A stretch of 64,000 nucleotides of DNA from Curtobacterium sp. 9128. GTDB lineage: Bacteria; Actinomycetota; Actinomycetes; Actinomycetales; Microbacteriaceae. The stretch spans positions 62,001-126,000 of the forward strand of contig NZ_VEAF01000003.1 in the NCBI RefSeq assembly GCF_007673775.1. Reading direction: 5' to 3'. This document shows, piece after piece, positions 61,281 through 64,000 of the stretch. The translations under genes and the position numbers were made by a program. The notes below the pieces were generated by a model that saw only the letters and a list, made by a program, of their open reading frames with translations, did no database searches and was not told where the DNA came from. The stretch's first letter is position 1. Every line of letters begins with the position of its first letter.

Positions 61281-61296
61281 ATGTGCACGTTCACAT
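61281..61296. promoter_or_regulatory. LacI-type operator before the regulator gene
   Basis: ATGTGCACGTTCACAT matches the operator at 59856-59871 at 14 of 16 bases and lies 37 bases before the regulator start, indicating self-control. Confidence 0.7.
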
Positions 61297-61367
61297 TCCG
61301 AGCCAGATCATTATGCACGTCTACCGCCCCGGCGCCACCTGAGCGTGTGTTCCGCCTGCTCCGGAGG

Positions 61368-61398
61368 CACGGTGCCGGTCCGCCGGACCGGCACCGTG
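61368..61398 (-). terminator. Terminator hairpin after corA
   Basis: CACGGTGCCGGTCC and GGACCGGCACCGTG are exact inverted copies around a GCC loop, 13 bases after the corA stop codon on the reverse strand. Confidence 0.65.
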
Positions 61399-61410
61399 CG
61401 TGGCGTCCGG

Positions 61411-62466
61411 CTACAGCCAGTTGCGCTTCCGGAAGACCACCCAGAGGACCCCGGCCAGGGCGAGCATCGCGACGATCGCGGCTGGGTAGCCGTAGCGCCA
61501 GTGCAGCTCGGGCATGTGGTCGAAGTTCATCCCGTACACGCCGGCGATGAGCCCAGGGGCGAACAGGATCGCCGCCCACGAGGAGATCTTCTTGACCTCC
61601 TCGCCCTGCTGGTGCGCGGCGCGCGCGAGCTGCCGGCTCTCCTCGCCCTGCGCCAGGCTCGCGCTCGTCATCCGCCGCATGGCCTCGTTCTGCTCCTGCG
61701 ACACCAGCGTGGAGTGCAGGGTCAGGGCGTTCTCGAGCAGTGCGCGGAACGAGTCGATCCGCTCCGTCACCCGCAGGGCGTGGTCCATCACGTCGCGCAG
61801 ACGGTGCTGGACGTCCTCGTCGACGGCGTACTTGTCCGCGCCGCGGAGCAGACCGCGCACCATCGCCGGGACGGGCTTCGTCGCACGCTGGAACGCCAGC
61901 ACCTCGCTGAGGAGCTGGTAGATGCGCTTCGAGACGTCGGCGGCGACGTGACCGGCGAACAGCTGGTCCTCGATCTCGTCGATCTCGTCCTGCAGCACCT
62001 CGACGACCGGAGCGTAGCCGTCCACGACCTCGTCGAGCACCGCCGCCGTCACCGCCTCGGAGCCCTTCGCGAGGAACTCCGGGTCCTGCTCGACCCGCGC
62101 CCGCAGTGCGGCCAGGTCGGGACGGTCGGCGTGTCGGACGCTGACGACGAACCGATCACCGACGAACAGGTGCACCTCGCCGAACTCGACCGTGCCGGAC
62201 TCGGCGTCGTACCAGGCCGGGCGCAGGACCACGAAGAGCGTGTCGCCGTACCGCTCGAGCTTCGCGCGCTGGTGGCCCTTCTGCGCGTCCTCGACGGCGT
62301 TCTCGTGCAGGTCGAACTCCGTCGCGACGGTCTCCAGCTCGTGCGGATCCGGGCGCAGCAGCCCGATCCACGCCAGGTCACAGTCCCGCCGTGCATCGAG
62401 CGACAGGGTCGATGACGACTCGACGCGACGTCCGTCGACGTAGACCGCGTTGTCGATCATTGCCAT
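61411..62466 (-). CDS. corA: CorA-family magnesium/divalent-cation transporter
   Basis: A 351-residue CorA protein. The long N-terminal cytoplasmic domain is charged and helical, with the stalk helix around residues 190-290. Two membrane helices lie at the end. The selectivity motif appears as VYGMNFDHMPEL near residue 310, and the C-terminal tail is basic (FRKRNWL). It forms a pentameric channel for Mg2+ or Co2+. It has its own terminator and stands alone. Confidence 0.9.
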   Translation of the reverse strand: MAMIDNAVYVDGRRVESSSTLSLDARRDCDLAWIGLLRPDPHELETVATEFDLHENAVEDAQKGHQRAKLERYGDTLFVVLRPAWYDAESGTVEFGEVHLFVGDRFVVSVRHADRPDLAALRARVEQDPEFLAKGSEAVTAAVLDEVVDGYAPVVEVLQDEIDEIEDQLFAGHVAADVSKRIYQLLSEVLAFQRATKPVPAMVRGLLRGADKYAVDEDVQHRLRDVMDHALRVTERIDSFRALLENALTLHSTLVSQEQNEAMRRMTSASLAQGEESRQLARAAHQQGEEVKKISSWAAILFAPGLIAGVYGMNFDHMPELHWRYGYPAAIVAMLALAGVLWVVFRKRNWL

Positions 62467-62836
62467 GCTGTGCTCCTCGGGGTCGGGAGCAGGCAGGCGC
62501 GAGGCCTCAGCGGCAGTGCCGCTGCGAGGTGTTGCCCTGGGACACGGGCACGGGGACGACCGGGAGGGTCAGCGGGCCCGTGCGAGGATGACCACCCGAC
62601 ATCGCGCCTCACCTGCCCTACTGGTTCGTCCTGCGGCTCGTGTACCGCGCGGCGCGTGCGTGCGCCCGGCTGCACCGGAGGTGCAGCCAACGGGGAAGCG
62701 TACGCCGATCCGGTCGTGATCGCGAATGGTCGGTCGTCCCTCGGGCTCGTCGCGTCGTGGCGGTCCGCCTCGGCCTCGTCGCGTCGTGGCGGTCCGCCGC
62801 TGCCTGGTGGCGTCGTGGCGGTGAGCCGCTGCCTCG
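62467..62836. other. Gene-poor stretch containing a 29-bp tandem repeat
   Basis: No gene is supported; open frames here are repeats of low-complexity R/G/S residues. The main content is the tandem repeat at 62746-62838. Confidence 0.5.
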
Positions 62837-62838
62837 TC
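62746..62838. repeat. 29-bp tandem repeat, three units plus a partial
   Basis: Units start at 62746, 62775, 62804 and 62833, each 29 bases apart, and share CTCGTCGCGTCGTGGCGG or a close variant. The period is not a multiple of three. The last unit overlaps the stop of the next reverse-strand gene. Confidence 0.8.
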
Positions 62839-63334
62839 AGGAAGCCGAGTGGTCGCGATGCGTCTCGGTACCGGTGCCCTCGGAGCGGCCCAGGAGGGCA
62901 GCCCACGAAGCCACTTCACGATCGACGTCGGCAGACGGCCGGAGACCGGCGCCGTCGAAGTCGAACACCTCGAGGTCGACGTCCAGGGGATGCGTCCCCA
63001 CCCCGGCGACCGACAGCCGGAGGACCTGCTGCGCGAGGGGCGGGGTGGCGTTGAGCTCCGTTGCGGTCCGCACACTCGTGACGTCGGTCGCAGCGATCCA
63101 GCCCGCCTCCTCCACCGGGTCGGCACCCGAGTAGAAGCGCACACCCTGCTCGTCGACCGCTGCCGTCAGCGGGGTCTTGCCGAGGAGGGGGATCTTGTCG
63201 TCGCCCTCGTGCTCTTCGACCGCTCGCAGCACCACACGAGCCGGCAGCGTCGCACGGACGTGCTTGCGCGTGGTCGTGGGGTGCATCCGAGCGACTTCTG
63301 CGTCGCGGGCTGCAGCGGCTTCATCAGCGTTCAT
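62837..63334 (-). CDS. Hypothetical protein (165 aa)
   Basis: A 165-residue soluble, acidic protein. The N-terminal third is helical (ADEAAAARDAEVARM) and the rest is beta-like, including LLGKTPLTAAVDEQGVRFYSG and AGWIAATDVTSVRTATE. No family is recognised. Its stop lies within the last unit of the 29-bp tandem repeat. Codon use supports a real gene. Confidence 0.6.
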   Translation of the reverse strand: MNADEAAAARDAEVARMHPTTTRKHVRATLPARVVLRAVEEHEGDDKIPLLGKTPLTAAVDEQGVRFYSGADPVEEAGWIAATDVTSVRTATELNATPPLAQQVLRLSVAGVGTHPLDVDLEVFDFDGAGLRPSADVDREVASWAALLGRSEGTGTETHRDHSAS

Positions 63335-63706
63335 GCCGAGAAGTTATCTCCGCGACGCTGCTGTGCTCCGCTCCCTGTAGGAAGCATCAGCCGTGGTCGC
63401 TCGCGAGTGATCGTCGCCGTGCAGATCGACTGCAGCTGTGCTCAGCTTCGAGCTGTTCGACGCAGCGTGCACACAGGCCTCCGGCGCAAGCTGCGCTGGA
63501 GTTCAACTCCTCCCCGCTGTCGTTGCGCATGGGATCACGTCAGGCGCTGTCACCGCTGGGAGACTGGGAGTCGCGACACCCGGCCTGACGGGCTACAGGA
63601 GTGTGCTGAAACTCGCGCTGGCCTCCACACGGCTGTCGATGGAGGCCACTCCGCACTCGCTGCGGGCACCTCGTTTCGGGCTTCACGAGACAGGCAGGAA
63701 GCAACG
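63335..63706. other. Gene-poor stretch before the terminal small-ORF cluster
   Basis: No gene is supported. GGAGTT-C-AACTCC at 63498-63510 is an exact 6-bp palindrome. The region presumably holds the promoters for the flanking divergent genes. Confidence 0.35.
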
Positions 63707-63814
63707 ATGATCGCGGCGGGACAGCAGATCTGGGGCCCTCTGCCCCTCATCGTGATTGCAATTGCAACCGCCTTCGTACTGGTGGCGATCCGAAGTCGTC
63801 GGGGTAGGAAGTGA
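63707..63814 (+). CDS. Very small membrane protein (35 aa)
   Basis: A 35-residue protein beginning MIAAGQQIWG. It has one membrane helix (PLPLIVIAIATAFVLVAI) and a basic tail RSRRGRK, so the C-terminus should stay inside. AGGAAG stands about 8 bases upstream of the ATG. The next gene's GTG overlaps its stop by 4 bases. Size and overlap suggest a small operon; function is unknown. Confidence 0.45.
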   Translation: MIAAGQQIWGPLPLIVIAIATAFVLVAIRSRRGRK

Positions 63815-63990
63815 GTACGTGGCTGATTGACGACACCGACGCGAATGGACACTCGGCAGCGTCTGTCGTCGACGGCATCAGCAACCAGGGCCGTGCAGCT
63901 GCGGGGCTGTGGGTCGGCGAGACCCCCCAGGTCTCGACTCGATCGCGGCTGTGGGATGCCGGAAGTCAAGTTGACCGATCACAGCGATGA
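63811..63990 (+). CDS. Small hypothetical protein (59 aa)
   Basis: A 59-residue soluble protein starting at GTG 63811, overlapping the previous stop by 4 bases. It reads STWLIDDTDANGHSAASVV near the start. An ATG overlaps its own stop by 4 bases and starts another frame at 63987 that runs off the window. No family is recognised. Confidence 0.4.
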   Translation: MSTWLIDDTDANGHSAASVVDGISNQGRAAAGLWVGETPQVSTRSRLWDAGSQVDRSQR

Positions 63991-64000
63991 ACGAGAGTGC
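63987..64000 (+). CDS. Start of a third overlapping gene, cut by the window edge
   Basis: An ATG at 63987 overlaps the TGA of the preceding ORF by 4 bases (ATGA) and continues open to the edge. Only four codons are visible, so nothing else can be said. Confidence 0.3.

Noticed and set aside
1-64000. CRISPR arrays
   Set aside because: No regularly spaced direct repeats with unique spacers. The 29-bp tandem repeat has no spacers and the 53-bp repeat has only two copies.

Overview
The window is chromosomal DNA from a high-GC Gram-positive actinobacterium. The dense G+C-rich coding, frequent GTG starts, a CtaG/CopD copper-oxidase assembly fusion, DUF4232- and DUF6177-type proteins and a dCTP deaminase of actinobacterial type fit Microbacteriaceae, with Curtobacterium my best guess. 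The genus is inferred from gene content and style, not from a marker gene.

Layout. 1-4.3 kb: a prenylcysteine-methyltransferase-like 3' end, a DUF318-type permease pair with a third overlapping gene, and an acetyltransferase. 4.4-9.6 kb: an alcohol dehydrogenase, then a reverse-strand SDR / amine oxidase / glycerate kinase operon divergent from a TetR gene. 10-13.5 kb: a DUF4232 lipoprotein, an HSL-type esterase, and a TetR/SDR divergent pair sharing a perfect palindrome. 13.5-15.4 kb: an AbiEii-type nucleotidyltransferase cassette bracketed by a 53-bp exact direct repeat of the SDR gene's 3' end. 15.4-22.3 kb: housekeeping and signalling genes (NUDIX, TPR, Fpg/Nei, hydrolases), a DUF1345 membrane protein and a frameshifted LuxR gene.

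23.0-34.05 kb is a lower-GC defence island. Its left edge cuts a zinc alcohol dehydrogenase gene and carries the 3' end of a UvrD/GajB-like helicase. Its core is a six-gene operon: NYN/PIN-like nuclease, HTH-methylase-TRD fusion, HsdM1, HsdM2, HsdS and HsdR. The first five starts overlap or abut the preceding stops, and the operon sits behind one clear promoter with an adjacent palindrome. Its right edge abuts tRNA-Gly(CCC).

34.3-40.9 kb: a DUF6177 pair, the copper/oxidase assembly membrane protein, acetyltransferase genes and a small membrane gene coupled to an Rhs gene. 40.9-47.8 kb: a 2289-residue secreted Rhs protein with a lytic-transglycosylase-like and a golvesin-like domain. 48.2-49.7 kb: dCTP deaminase and an MNT/HEPN toxin-antitoxin pair whose HEPN motif is degenerate. 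49.8-55.3 kb: a cell-wall cluster with three small secreted repeat-type proteins, a DUF1906 glycoside-hydrolase-like protein and a Tat-exported protein. 55.6-61.2 kb: a multiple-monosaccharide ABC transporter operon and its LacI regulator, with matching 16-bp operators before each. 61.4-64 kb: CorA, a 29-bp tandem repeat, a hypothetical protein, and a chain of very small overlapping ORFs at the edge.

No CRISPR array, rRNA, complete insertion sequence or integrase was seen. All family names come from motif recognition by eye; no search was run.
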